Shown piece after piece: positions 16,195-24,299 of a stretch of DNA of 33,687 nucleotides. Position 1 is the first letter of the stretch. Every line of letters begins with the position of its first letter. A program made the translations under genes and the position numbers. This DNA comes from Dehalococcoidales bacterium (lineage in GTDB: Bacteria; Chloroflexota; Dehalococcoidia; Dehalococcoidales; Fen-1064): assembly GCA_016783135.1 (NCBI GenBank), contig JADHXC010000021.1:1-33687 (forward strand). Reading direction: 5' to 3'. The notes below the pieces were generated by a model. It was not told the origin of the DNA. It made no database searches and worked only from the letters and a program-made list of their open reading frames with translations.

Positions 16195-17096
16195 ACAGAG
16201 CGGCCTATCGTTGAGTCAACGTCTGCGTCGCGCCAGCCTCTCCCACCCCTCCGGAAAGCCACGAATATCCCGGACAGAATCAGGGTGCCACCGATTATCT
16301 CGGTAAGTGTCGGCACCTCGTCCAGTATGGCAAAGGCCAGGACGGTGGCCAGCACCGGCTCACCGAGGACGGCGATTGTCACCAGCGTCGCCGAGACGAA
16401 GCGGAGCGACCAGTTCAGCGACGTGTGTCCGATGAGCTGCGGTACCACTGCCAGCAGGACAAGCATCAGGTATGTAGTCGACGAGTAGCCGAAAAGGGGA
16501 TGGCCGAAGGCAAGTGCCGCTACCAGCAGCAATACGGCAGCGGAGCTATAGGTCAGCGCTGTGTAGCTCAGTATCCCGATGTTCTGCCGCAATCGGCGCC
16601 CGATTAGCAGGTAACCGGCCACCGCCAGGGCACCAAGCAAGGCCAGCACTCCCCCCAGTAGAGGCTGCGGCCCCAGCCGCCAGTTGCCGTAGCCGATTAA
16701 GACTGCCCCGACCAGACACACCACGATACCGAGAATGGCCTGCCTGCCCACTCTCTCCCGGAAGAGCAGGTACGAGGCGATGGCCACGAAGATGGGGTTG
16801 GCCGTTACCAGCACTACCGAGCTGGCCACCGACGTGTAGCTTAGCGAGGCAATCCACAGACCGAAGTGTAGCGCCAGGAACCCCCCCGAAAGCACCGCCA
16901 GAAGAACGTCCTTCCTCGACAGGCCGCGCAGTTCCTGTCTCGACCGTATCCAGGCGGTGGGTGCAACCACCAGGGAAGCCAGGCAGAGCCGGTAGGCGGC
17001 GATAACCAGGGGCGGTGCCTCCGCCAGACGGATGAATATGGCGGCGAAGGAGACCGATATTACTCCCAGGGCCAGGACTGCATACTGACGTGTCAT
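16191..17096 (-). CDS. EamA/DMT-superfamily permease
   Basis: This 301-residue protein consists of two EamA repeats with about ten hydrophobic spans: VLALGVISVSFAAIFIRLAEAP is the first helix and VTIAVLGEPVLATVLAFAILDEVPTLTEIIGGTLILSGIF is the typical last pair, with the conserved EP and GG. Members export or import amino acids and related metabolites; the substrate is unknown. No ribosome binding site precedes the ATG. A TAGTAT hexamer ends about nine bases upstream, so a very short leader is possible, but the -35 match is poor. Confidence 0.82.
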   Translation of the reverse strand: MTRQYAVLALGVISVSFAAIFIRLAEAPPLVIAAYRLCLASLVVAPTAWIRSRQELRGLSRKDVLLAVLSGGFLALHFGLWIASLSYTSVASSVVLVTANPIFVAIASYLLFRERVGRQAILGIVVCLVGAVLIGYGNWRLGPQPLLGGVLALLGALAVAGYLLIGRRLRQNIGILSYTALTYSSAAVLLLVAALAFGHPLFGYSSTTYLMLVLLAVVPQLIGHTSLNWSLRFVSATLVTIAVLGEPVLATVLAFAILDEVPTLTEIIGGTLILSGIFVAFRRGGRGWRDADVDSTIGRSV

Positions 17097-17159
17097 CGTG
17101 GCTACATACTAGCCGAAGACCCGCCTGAAATCCACTCCGTTCCAGCAATCCCCCACCAC

Positions 17160-17204
17160 GTCATTGCGAGGAACACAGTGACGCGCCACTGTCTTCAGTG
17201 GCGC
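17160..17204. repeat. Repeat fragment: CGTCATTGCGAGG end plus CCACTG hairpin
   Basis: GTCATTGCGAGG (17160-17171) is a left end of the family whose full unit lies at 17225-17300. It is followed by a 9-bp perfect hairpin GCGCCACTG-TCTT-CAGTGGCGC (17183-17204). The hairpin core recurs in reverse orientation at 14118-14135 and in degraded form at 3266-3285. Confidence 0.6.
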
Positions 17205-17224
17205 ACAATCTTAGCCCCCACCAC

Positions 17225-17300
17225 TGTCATTGCGAGGAGCGTCAGCGACGAAGCAATCTTGCTCTTTCCTTCCAGACTGCTTCGCGTGCTCGCAATGACA
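17225..17300. repeat. MITE-like element with 12-bp terminal inverted repeats
   Basis: TGTCATTGCGAG (17225-17236) and CTCGCAATGACA (17289-17300) are perfect inverted repeats around a 76-bp unit without an ORF. The inner CGACGAAGCAATC and CTGCTTCGCG are also partly mirrored. A half copy is at 198-243. Confidence 0.75.
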
Positions 17301-17404
17301 CATCAACTACAGGCACTGAACTAGTTCAGACACTTGCGTAACTACCCCGCCAGCCGGTAAAGTAAAGTAGCAGGATTGCATCAATTTTGGTGAGGAAGGA
17401 CAAT

Positions 17405-18094
17405 ATGCTCGAAGTACTGGACAACATACCGGTCACGCTGGAGCCGGAGACAGTGATGAAACGACTGCGTGTGCGCGGTCGTGAAGCACAAATGGAAGAG
17501 ATGGCGCGGGAGTTGATTGACATCGCCCTACCGGTTGCCCGACCCCGGGCGGTCTACGCAGTCTCGCCAATCAATCACCGCACCGATAACACCGTAGACA
17601 TTGATGGCGTCCGCCTAACCAGCCGCGTGCTGAGAATCAACCTGGACAAGGTGAACCGCGTCTTCGCCTATGTCGCTACCTGCGGCCGGGAGATGCACGA
17701 ATTGACCGTGCCATCCACCGATGTGCTCAAGGCGTACTGCCTGGACATCATCAAGATGATGGTCCTGGGCTCGGCAATGACCTACCTCACCAAATACATA
17801 GACAACCGATACCGGCCGGGCCAGATGTCTCACATGAACCCGGGGTCACTGGCAGACTGGCCGTTGACACAGCAGAAGGAGCTGTTCTCCATCCTGGGTG
17901 ATGTCGAGGCAGCCATCGGGGTGACTCTAACCGATGGCATGGCTATGGTCCCCACCAAGTCTACATCTGGGATATACTTCGCCACCGAAATCCGATTCGA
18001 AAGCTGCCAGCTCTGTCCCAATGAGGGCTGTATCGGGCGGAGAGCCCCGTACGACCCGGACCTGGCCAAACAGTACCAGACTACAACAACCTGA
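17405..18094 (+). CDS. Stand-alone MetH-activation-domain-like protein
   Basis: The 229-residue protein resembles the S-adenosylmethionine-binding activation domain of cobalamin-dependent methionine synthase. The signatures are VFAYVATCGREMHE, then GQMSHMNPGSLADWPLTQQKELFSILGD, IGVTLTDGMAMVPTKSTSGIYF, and a C-terminal FESCQLCPNEGCIGRRAPY with three cysteines. Such free-standing proteins occur in anaerobes next to corrinoid methyltransferases and are thought to help reactivate the corrinoid cofactor. No corrinoid protein lies near it here. The frame opens at a TTG (17387), but ATG 17405 has GGAAGGA four bases upstream and is preferred. Confidence 0.72.
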   Translation: MLEVLDNIPVTLEPETVMKRLRVRGREAQMEEMARELIDIALPVARPRAVYAVSPINHRTDNTVDIDGVRLTSRVLRINLDKVNRVFAYVATCGREMHELTVPSTDVLKAYCLDIIKMMVLGSAMTYLTKYIDNRYRPGQMSHMNPGSLADWPLTQQKELFSILGDVEAAIGVTLTDGMAMVPTKSTSGIYFATEIRFESCQLCPNEGCIGRRAPYDPDLAKQYQTTTT

Positions 18095-18170
18095 ACCCGT
18101 GATACTGTTATATTCACCCGACGACAGTTATATGCGTTGGAGGGAAGACACCGGGACTTCGGGAAGATAA

Positions 18171-18246
18171 AGAGGGGTGAAACTCCTCTTTACAAATCAT
18201 TTCCCTTCCGCTTTAATATAGGGAAGGAGATACAGGAGATGGGGTT
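18171..18246. repeat. Double-hairpin intergenic repeat, copy B
   Basis: Hairpin AGAGGGG-TGAAA-CTCCTCT (18171-18189, one internal mismatch) is followed by an AT-rich link, a TTCCCTT/GGGAA hairpin, and GATACAGGAGATGGGGTT (18229-18246). The last 18 bases match copy A (154-171) at all but one position. It lies just before proA, inside its leader. Confidence 0.7.
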
Positions 18247-18272
18247 CCACTTTTCATTGGGGAGCAAATATC

Positions 18273-19547
18273 ATGGAAAAAGCAATCGAGGAACTGCGGA
18301 CGAAGGGCAAAGCTGCTAAAGAAGCCTCCCGTCACCTGGCCTATATTTCCACCGAAATCAAGAACCAGGCACTGTACAACATCGCCGACGACCTGCTTGC
18401 CCGGAAGGACGAGATACTGGCCGCAAATCAGAAGGACTGTCAGGCGGCCGAGGCATCAGGTATGGACAGCGCTATGCTGGACCGCCTGATGCTCGATGAA
18501 AGTCGGCTTGAGGGTATCGCCGGAGACGTACGGGCTGTCGCCGCTCTGCCCGACCCCGTTGGTGAGACCTTCGACATGCGTACTCTATCCAATGGCCTTA
18601 TCATCAGCAGAAGACGGGTGCCCCTCGGTGTTATCGGTTCGATGTACGAGAGCCGCCCTAACGTCACCGTGGATATCTCGGTACTCTGCCTGAAATCGGG
18701 CAACGCCGTCATCCTCCGGGGAGGTAAAGAAGCGCTCAACTCCAACAGTGCCCTGGCCACTGTTGTCCAGGACGCTGTTACGCGCGCCGGTGTCCCCGAG
18801 GGCGCCGTTCAGTTCATCGACAATACCGACCGTGAACTGGTCAATCACCTCCTCAAGATGAACGACTTTATCGACATGTTCATACCGCGCGGAGGGGAAG
18901 GACTTATCCGGCACGTGATAGAGACCGCCACAATGCCCGTGGTCAGTGGCGGCATCGGGGTATGCCACACATATATCGACAGCAACGCTGACATCGAAAA
19001 GGCGGTACCTATCGTGTTCAACGCCAAAGTGCAGCGCCCCACTGTCTGCAACGCCCTCGATACCGTCCTTGTCCACGCGGATATCGCCGAGCGCTCCCTG
19101 CCACCGATGGCGGCGGAACTGGGTAAGGCCGGAGTGGAGATACGCTGCGACCAGCGGTCCCTGGCCATCCTGAAATCGAATAAATCGCTGAAGCTAACCG
19201 CAGCCACGGAGGAGGACTGGGGCAAGGAGTTCCTGGCACTGATTGCCGCCGTGAAGGTTGTCGATTCCCTGGATGAGGCACTGGAGCACATCCGCACCTA
19301 CGGCTCGGGGCACTCCGAGGCCATCATCACTGAGAACTACAGTGCTGCCATGCGCTTTCTCGACGAAGTGGACGCCGCCTGCGTCTATATCAATGCCAGC
19401 ACGCGCTTCACCGACGGCGGTCAGTTCGGCCTCGGGGCGGAAGTAGGTATCAGCACCGGTAAAATGCACGCCCGTGGGCCGCTGGGTCTAAAGGAGCTGA
19501 CTACCTACAAGTGGATTATCTTCGGCAGCGGGCAGGTCAGGGAATAG
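18273..19547 (+). CDS. proA: Glutamate-5-semialdehyde dehydrogenase
   Basis: The 424-residue aldehyde-dehydrogenase-fold enzyme reduces gamma-glutamyl phosphate with NADPH in proline synthesis. RRVPLGVIGSMYESRPNVTVD and LCLKSGNAVILRGGKEALNSN are the family's N-terminal signatures. The catalytic Cys259 sits in VQRPTVCNALDTVLVH. The C-terminus FTDGGQFGLGAEVGISTGKMHARGPLGLKELTTYKW is diagnostic for ProA. Length is normal. GGGGAG lies about eight bases before the ATG. proB is not adjacent, so the pathway genes are dispersed. A MITE-like element begins at the last base of its stop codon. Confidence 0.95.
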   Translation: MEKAIEELRTKGKAAKEASRHLAYISTEIKNQALYNIADDLLARKDEILAANQKDCQAAEASGMDSAMLDRLMLDESRLEGIAGDVRAVAALPDPVGETFDMRTLSNGLIISRRRVPLGVIGSMYESRPNVTVDISVLCLKSGNAVILRGGKEALNSNSALATVVQDAVTRAGVPEGAVQFIDNTDRELVNHLLKMNDFIDMFIPRGGEGLIRHVIETATMPVVSGGIGVCHTYIDSNADIEKAVPIVFNAKVQRPTVCNALDTVLVHADIAERSLPPMAAELGKAGVEIRCDQRSLAILKSNKSLKLTAATEEDWGKEFLALIAAVKVVDSLDEALEHIRTYGSGHSEAIITENYSAAMRFLDEVDAACVYINASTRFTDGGQFGLGAEVGISTGKMHARGPLGLKELTTYKWIIFGSGQVRE

Positions 19548-19689
19548 CAGGGTGATGAAAAAGTGGAGTCCAGAGGGGCGAAGCCCCTTTGGCAGGGGTC
19601 TGGGGGTGTCCCCCAGATATATTATCTTCCCCCTTCCTGGTCAGGAAGGGGGTCAGGGGGATGGTCGAAAGGGTTTTTCAGCAACCTGC
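19547..19689. repeat. Miniature TIR-bounded element D, downstream of rph
   Basis: The left end GCAGGGTGATGAAAAA (19547-19562) and the right end TTTTTCAGCAACCTGC (19674-19689) are inverted repeats with 14 of 16 matches. The interior holds three perfect hairpins: AGGGGC-GAA-GCCCCT, CTGGGGG-TGT-CCCCCAG and CCCCCTTCCT-GGTC-AGGAAGGGGG (19629-19652). No ORF is present. The element fills the gap between the convergent proA and rph genes, so its hairpins may terminate both. Confidence 0.7.
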
Positions 19690-19696
19690 CAAGTGT

Positions 19697-20428
19697 CTAT
19701 TTCTGTTTTAACGTCTCTATGACCGCCTGCTGCGCCTGGAATAGCTCGCCGATACCCTTTTCCGCCAGGGACAGCAGGAAGTCGATTGTCTCCTTGCTGA
19801 ACGGCTTGCCCTCGGCGGTACCCTGCACTTCAACGAACTCGCCCTTACTGGTCATCACCACGTTGAAGTCAACCTCGGCACTGAAATCCTCGTCGTAACA
19901 AAGGTCGAGAAGCCTCTGGCCGTGTGCCACGCCGACACTTATAGCCGCCACGCTGCTCCTGAGCGGCAGGGATGATATCAAGCCCATCTTGGTCATTGTC
20001 TCCAGCGCCTGGTAGAGGGCAACGTAGGCACCGGTAACAGCGGCTGTCCTGGTACCACCATCGGCCTGAAGGACATCGCAATCCAGGTAGAGGGTCCTCT
20101 CACCCAGTTTCGCAAGGTCAACCACCGCCCGCATCGAGCGCCCGATGAAGCGCTGTATTTCCTGGCTCCTGCCGCCGATTCTTCCCCGGGTAGAATCACG
20201 CTCAGAGCGGGTAACGGTTGCCCGCGGCAGCATCGAGTACTCCGCTGTGACCCAGCCGGTACCCCCGCCCCTGAGAAAACCGGGAACTCTGTCTTCGACG
20301 CTAACCGAACACAGCACCCGGGTCTGTCCCAGCTCCATCAACACCGAGCCTTCGGCAAAGCTCTGGTACCCCGGTGTGATTCGTACCGGTCGCAACTGGT
20401 CATAAGTACGCCCGTCGGCTCTTTTCAC
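19697..20428 (-). CDS. rph: Ribonuclease PH
   Basis: This 243-residue phosphorolytic 3'-5' exoribonuclease trims tRNA 3' ends. Typical segments are [68 protein letters not shown], and [21 protein letters not shown] (the RNA-binding and phosphate region), then [24 protein letters not shown]. The frame extends to a TTG at 20461, but that codon directly follows the promoter -10 box and could not be in the message. GTG 20428 has an AGGA-type site at good distance and gives the standard family N-terminus, so it is chosen. Confidence 0.93.
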   Translation of the reverse strand: MKRADGRTYDQLRPVRITPGYQSFAEGSVLMELGQTRVLCSVSVEDRVPGFLRGGGTGWVTAEYSMLPRATVTRSERDSTRGRIGGRSQEIQRFIGRSMRAVVDLAKLGERTLYLDCDVLQADGGTRTAAVTGAYVALYQALETMTKMGLISSLPLRSSVAAISVGVAHGQRLLDLCYDEDFSAEVDFNVVMTSKGEFVEVQGTAEGKPFSKETIDFLLSLAEKGIGELFQAQQAVIETLKQK

Positions 20429-20461
20429 GTTGAAGTTTCCTTTCCCGGTGGCAACTGCCAA

Positions 20462-20490
20462 AGTATAGCATTCATTCCGGGTGCTGGCAA
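20462..20490 (-). promoter_or_regulatory. Sigma70 promoter of rph
   Basis: On the minus strand TTGCCA (20490-20485), a 17-bp spacer and TATACT (20467-20462) match the consensus at five positions each. The start point would be near 20455, giving a leader of about 26 bases to the GTG at 20428. Confidence 0.6.
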
Positions 20491-20560
20491 TTTAATGAAC
20501 TCGCCCGGCACGTTGACAGCAGACCTCTTTTACCTGCAAGTCATCATGAGCCGAATCCTC

Positions 20561-20897
20561 GCAGGTTGCTGAAAAAGGGGAGCCCAGAGGGAGCGCCTCT
20601 CAGAAGAGGCGAAGCCCCTTTGACTCTCCGCTTGTAGTCGCCTTCCCGGACTCTGACCATAATAGTGCCACACACCCTTAGGTGCAAACGACCCCTGCCT
20701 GAAATTGTCCCTCACACCGTTTTGGGGAGTTAGAGAGGGGTGCAACCCCTCTCGAGGGGGATTTCAATGGGGTGTCTCCCTTGATTCGTCTTTCACCCAA
20801 CAGGACCTTCGCACTGGTGTACGCCCTATCCCGTGTGGCCCAGACGGCCCATTTGGGCCGCACGGGGGTTGGTCGAAAGGGTTTTTCATCACCCCGC
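20561..20897. repeat. TIR-bounded element E, upstream of rph
   Basis: The ends are GCAGGTTGCTGAAAAA (20561-20576) and TTTTTCATCACCCCGC (20882-20897), 13 of 16 inverted matches. The left end equals the reverse complement of the right end of element D. Within it are AGAGGGGTGCAACCCCTCT and GCGAAGCCCCTTT-type hairpins and CGGCCCAtTTGGGCCG. The 337-bp unit contains only short frames that do not look like protein. Beyond it, up to 21020, I see only a fragment of the TCATTCTGAG-type repeat (AAGCGAAGACACAGCGCAGAATCTC). Confidence 0.6.
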
Positions 20898-21020
20898 CAG
20901 AGCCAAGCGAAGACACAGCGCAGAATCTCAAAGGATTACCGGATGGTGTCAAAAGAAGTTAGAAAAGGAGCCCCCGTATTCTGTCTCATGAGATTCAGCG
21001 CCGTCGGACAAGTACGAGAT

Positions 21021-21395
21021 TCAGTCCTCTCCCAGCTCAATCTGCCGCAGCCTGGCATCACTGATGCCGAAGTGATGGGCTATCTCATGCCTGACCACCT
21101 TCCCGACCTCGACAGCAATATCACCTTCGTCGCGACACCTGGCCTCGATGGGCTTCTGGAAGATGGTAATCTTGTCCGGGAGCACCATCCCGTAGCCCCG
21201 GCCGCGCCGGGTCTGTGGTACTCCCTCGTAGAGACCGAGTAGGGTGTGGCCACGCTGCAGCTTGCCCCTGGCCGTCTGGTCAGCCGTAGGATAGTCCTGG
21301 ACCACCACGTCGACATTCTCCAGCCGGGAGAGGAACTCCTCCGGCAATCCGGCTACAGCCTCAGCGACCAGCGAGTAGAACCTTTCCTGGTCCAT
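21021..21395 (-). CDS. Zincin-like metallopeptidase family protein (MMP-like)
   Basis: The 124-residue protein has H103-E104-I-A-H107 in VRHEIAHHFGISDARLRQIE, with the downstream Asp that completes the zinc site in the small zincin family often called metallopeptidase family protein. It is a single compact domain: FYSLVAEAVAGLPEEFLSRLENVDVVVQDYP and GLYEGVPQTRRGRGYGMVLPDKITIFQKPIE are the family's other blocks. Peptidase activity has not been shown for most members. The frame opens at a TTG (21440) with no ribosome binding site; ATG 21395 matches the family's usual MDxExFxxLV start. Confidence 0.8.
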   Translation of the reverse strand: MDQERFYSLVAEAVAGLPEEFLSRLENVDVVVQDYPTADQTARGKLQRGHTLLGLYEGVPQTRRGRGYGMVLPDKITIFQKPIEARCRDEGDIAVEVGKVVRHEIAHHFGISDARLRQIELGED

Positions 21396-21616
21396 TACGC
21401 GATATGCTTTCCGACCACGCTGATACGGTTCATAGGTCAATTCTGACAGTCCCGTTACGCGACGTCAACACCGGTTCCTTGTCTATCGTATCGGGTGAGT
21501 CAGGCTATGCTCCGGTACAGAGTCATGCTGGTTGCCATTAGAAACACCCCATCATGGGCCTGCCTGGGAATAAGCACGTTGACTGACCGACTTACGCCCG
21601 GCGCCACCACCCGAAC

Positions 21617-22891
21617 TTATTTATCCAGGTATTTCCGGTAGAAATCCAGGTGCCGTCTGGCGATAGCCTCCCAGCTGTAGCCTTCCCGGATGGTCTGGCG
21701 ACCCCGCTCCCCGATGCTGTCTCTCAGACGCCCGTCCTTAAGGAGTTTGAGCATGACATTGGCGAACTCCTCTGTGTTTGAGGGGTCCACCAGCAAGCCA
21801 TTCTCGCCTGAAGAGATGACTTCCCTGATGCCGCCCAGTCTGGAAGCAACGACCGCTCTGCCGCAGGCCATGGCCTCCTGCACGGTCATCCCGAAGGGTT
21901 CGAAAAGCGATGGCATGGCGAAGAACTCCGCCTGCTGATAGTACGGGACCAGGAGCTCGTCCGGAATATAGCCCGTAAGGTGCACCCGGCTCCCCAGGTC
22001 CTTCTCGGCAATAATCCCCTTCATCATGGACAGGACCCCGAGCTCCCGCTGCTCCGGTTTGAGCGACCCTCCCCCGATGACCAGGTGGATATCCGGAATT
22101 GACTGTCGGACAATGTCAAAGGCGTACAGTAGGAAGTCGTGTCCCTTGTTGGCATCAAGCCGGCTGAGACAGAAGATGTACCTCTCCGGCAGACCGGTCT
22201 CAACCTTCGTTTCCCCTGTGGCAGGAGGTTGGAATGTGTGCACGTTCACCCCCGGCGGGATGACGGCAATGTCATCAGACGTGAACCCGTAGAGCTGCTC
22301 CAGTTTCTCCTGCTGGACCGCGGTAGTGACTGTCTGCGCGCTCACCGAGCGGAAGATGCGCAGCTCCTCGGCGGTGCGATGGCTGAACCGGTACTTCTTC
22401 TCCATCTCGTCCGGGTCCCCGCCCATCTGCTCCCGCTTCCAGGCCCCGAGGGAGTGGGCGGTGAAGAAAGCGGGACGGTCGAGGGTTCGGGCAACATCCA
22501 GGGTGATAATCCCGGCGTCCACGTAATGACCGTGGAAGAGGTCGTAGTCGAGGTCGTTCTCGCGGATGAAGGTTATCATACTCTGTGCAAGCTCGGGGAG
22601 GACATCGTATATCTCTTCCTTGGCGATGAAGTGCGGCGGACCACACGGTATCCGGATGACCCTGACATCGGGGTAGTCCGGGACGGGGTCGATTTGCGGC
22701 CTGGAGTGGTCACACCAGCGGGTGTAGATGTCCACCTTAACACCATACCCGGTGAGGGCCTTGGCCAGCTCCAGCACGTAGACCACCTGCCCGCCGGTGT
22801 CAGTCTGCCCAAGCTGGGGTACGGGGTCGAAGTACCCGTGTGTGCTCAGCATACATATTCTCTTCAGCTTACGTTCCTTCTTTCGCATCAT
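21617..22891 (-). CDS. Family GT4 glycosyltransferase, sucrose-phosphate-synthase-like
   Basis: The 424-residue protein opens with ICMLSTHGYFDPVPQLGQTDTGGQVVYVLELAKAL, the nucleotide-sugar and acceptor loop typical of sucrose-phosphate and mannosylfructose-phosphate synthases. HGHYVDAG and FTAHSLGAWKRE follow, and the donor-binding EPFGMTVQEAMACGRAVVAS carries the E-x7-E motif. Such enzymes join a sugar from a nucleotide sugar to a phosphorylated hexose, giving a compatible solute precursor. No sucrose-phosphatase-like gene is adjacent. The start overlaps the 3' end of the upstream kinase gene by 23 bases, so the pair is translationally coupled. ATG 22888 is an equal alternative. Confidence 0.82.
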   Translation of the reverse strand: MMRKKERKLKRICMLSTHGYFDPVPQLGQTDTGGQVVYVLELAKALTGYGVKVDIYTRWCDHSRPQIDPVPDYPDVRVIRIPCGPPHFIAKEEIYDVLPELAQSMITFIRENDLDYDLFHGHYVDAGIITLDVARTLDRPAFFTAHSLGAWKREQMGGDPDEMEKKYRFSHRTAEELRIFRSVSAQTVTTAVQQEKLEQLYGFTSDDIAVIPPGVNVHTFQPPATGETKVETGLPERYIFCLSRLDANKGHDFLLYAFDIVRQSIPDIHLVIGGGSLKPEQRELGVLSMMKGIIAEKDLGSRVHLTGYIPDELLVPYYQQAEFFAMPSLFEPFGMTVQEAMACGRAVVASRLGGIREVISSGENGLLVDPSNTEEFANVMLKLLKDGRLRDSIGERGRQTIREGYSWEAIARRHLDFYRKYLDK

Positions 22892-23528
22892 TCACCTGTG
22901 CCTCGTAGTCTCCGGTGATGATTATGTCCGCGCGGGAACGGTGTGATGAAATGATATCATGCTCTATTTTTAAGACCTGTTCAAGGAAGGCGTCCTGTGT
23001 CTCCCGGGCGCGGAGTTTTCGCTTCTCCCTGGTATCGATGTAAGTGCGGTCTATGAAGACCCGCCGGTGAACGTTCTTCAGGGTGGTGGTGTAGGTCCCT
23101 TCGACTATGACCGTCCTGGCCCCTTCGAGTCTGACCGTTTCCCCGGTTATACGGTCCTCTTCAAATATGACCAGGGGTTTGGTTATCTCACTTCTGCCTT
23201 CGAGAATGTCTCCAAGGTTCCGGTCGAGCAGGTCGAGACGTACTTCGGACAGACCGACGTGAGCGATGTTCTTCCGTCGCATCTCCTCGTTCGTCCTGGG
23301 AGGATAGACAAAGTAGTCGTCCTGCTGAAGGATTACGCTACCGATGTCCTGTTCCGAGAAGACGTCGGCAAGAGTCGCGGCGACCTCTGATTTGCCACTG
23401 CCGGACTCGCCGGCGATGGTGATGATGAATGTACCGGTGCTGCCCGTGAGCAGGGGAAGCAGAAGCTTACCTGCCTGCCGGGCTGCCTCGATGTGCCAGG
23501 TCTCGATGATGAGCTTGTCGCCTTTCAC
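22869..23528 (-). CDS. Uridine-kinase-like P-loop kinase
   Basis: The 219-residue protein has a Walker A GESGSGKSEVAATLADVF (about residues 40-57), and ILQQDDYFVYPPRTNEEMRR resembles the catalytic DDFY region of uridine kinase and phosphoribulokinase. VIVEGTYTTTLKNVHRRVFID is the Walker B-like strand, and RKLRARETQDAF the Arg-rich lid. Its acceptor is unknown. It precedes and overlaps the GT4 gene, so it may phosphorylate the sugar that the glycosyltransferase uses. Translation starts at GTG 23528, with GGGAGG seven bases upstream. Confidence 0.75.
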   Translation of the reverse strand: MKGDKLIIETWHIEAARQAGKLLLPLLTGSTGTFIITIAGESGSGKSEVAATLADVFSEQDIGSVILQQDDYFVYPPRTNEEMRRKNIAHVGLSEVRLDLLDRNLGDILEGRSEITKPLVIFEEDRITGETVRLEGARTVIVEGTYTTTLKNVHRRVFIDRTYIDTREKRKLRARETQDAFLEQVLKIEHDIISSHRSRADIIITGDYEAQVNDAKEGT

Positions 23529-23613
23529 ACCATTGCCTCCCTTTCGGCAATAGTATCATCTGCCGAGGGTAGTGGCAAGATGAGGGGAAGTCACGTCATG
23601 GCGCGGCGCGTCT

Positions 23614-24069
23614 TCAGAAGTACCGACGGAACCCATATGCGGACGCTTCGAAGCCAACGGAACGGTAGAACCGGTGGGCGCCGGGACGCTTCCTGTTGCT
23701 GCTCAGGGTAATCTTGTAGCATCCTGCGTCTCGTGCGCGTGTTATAGCGTAGTCCATGAGCAGCTTACCCATACCGCGGCGTCGGTGCTGGCGGTCGACA
23801 ACCATGTTCTCCACCAGGGCCCAGGGCAGGGCATCGTGGGAGAGGTTGGGCACAATCAGCAGTACCAGGGTCCCGATGACCTCGCCGTCTTCTTCAGCAA
23901 CCACCAGCTCGTGCCCGGGGTATGCGGCGATATCGGCAAACACCTGCCGGAAGCTATCGGGTGATAGCTTATGCTCCTGCTCAGCCTGAGAGGTCGTGAT
24001 GGCCAGTTCTCGATAGAGGTCGAGGATACGCGGGATATCTGCCTCGGTAGCCAGCCTGACCGTTACCAT
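23614..24069 (-). CDS. GNAT-family N-acetyltransferase
   Basis: The 151-residue protein starts MVTVRLATEADIPRILDLYREL and has the acetyl-CoA loop VVDRQHRRRGMGKLLMDYAITRA (R-R-x-G-x-G/K) and the end GAHRFYRSVGFEASAYGFRRYF, where the Tyr and GFE are standard. The second loop, ITLSSNRKRPGAHRFY, is like that of small-molecule or peptide acetyltransferases. The frame is open to 24141, but ATG 24069 gives the normal family N-terminus, with GGGAGG ten bases before it. No operon partner follows; the kinase gene begins 85 bases downstream. Confidence 0.85.
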   Translation of the reverse strand: MVTVRLATEADIPRILDLYRELAITTSQAEQEHKLSPDSFRQVFADIAAYPGHELVVAEEDGEVIGTLVLLIVPNLSHDALPWALVENMVVDRQHRRRGMGKLLMDYAITRARDAGCYKITLSSNRKRPGAHRFYRSVGFEASAYGFRRYF

Positions 24070-24202
24070 CGTCCTCGTGCCTCCCCATGCTCCCAATGAT
24101 ATGCACCATTCTACTTTATTTCGCTCCCGGTGCAAAATCACGGGTCGTCAAATGCCATTCAGCCCTTCATTCGTATCAACTGGTACTCTACCGATACCGG
24201 TT

Positions 24203-24266
24203 CGTAACCGTTATGTAACCATGCAGGCACAATCTTAATCCCGCCTTAACCCCGGTGCGATATGAT
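24203..24266 (+). promoter_or_regulatory. Promoter with PhoB/OmpR-type direct repeats
   Basis: Two pairs of 7-bp direct repeats each separated by 4 bp are present: CGTAACC-GTTA-TGTAACC (24203-24220) and CTTAATC-CCGC-CTTAACC (24234-24251). A TATGAT -10 box follows at 24261-24266, nine bases after the second pair, and no -35 box is evident. This is the layout of a class II promoter activated by a PhoB/OmpR-family response regulator. The transcript would enter the 41-aa ORF. Confidence 0.45.
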
Positions 24267-24299
24267 GTAACTAATAGAACTGGATAAGGAGGAAAGGAA

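Noticed and set aside
20429-20461. TTG at 20461 as the start of rph
   Set aside because: The codon directly follows the -10 box TATACT and would lie upstream of the transcript start. GTG 20428 gives the normal N-terminus.
20705-21242. Plus-strand frames through element E and beyond (20705-20962 and 20772-21242)
   Set aside because: Their translations follow palindromic repeat sequence or run antisense to the zincin gene, and show no protein family.
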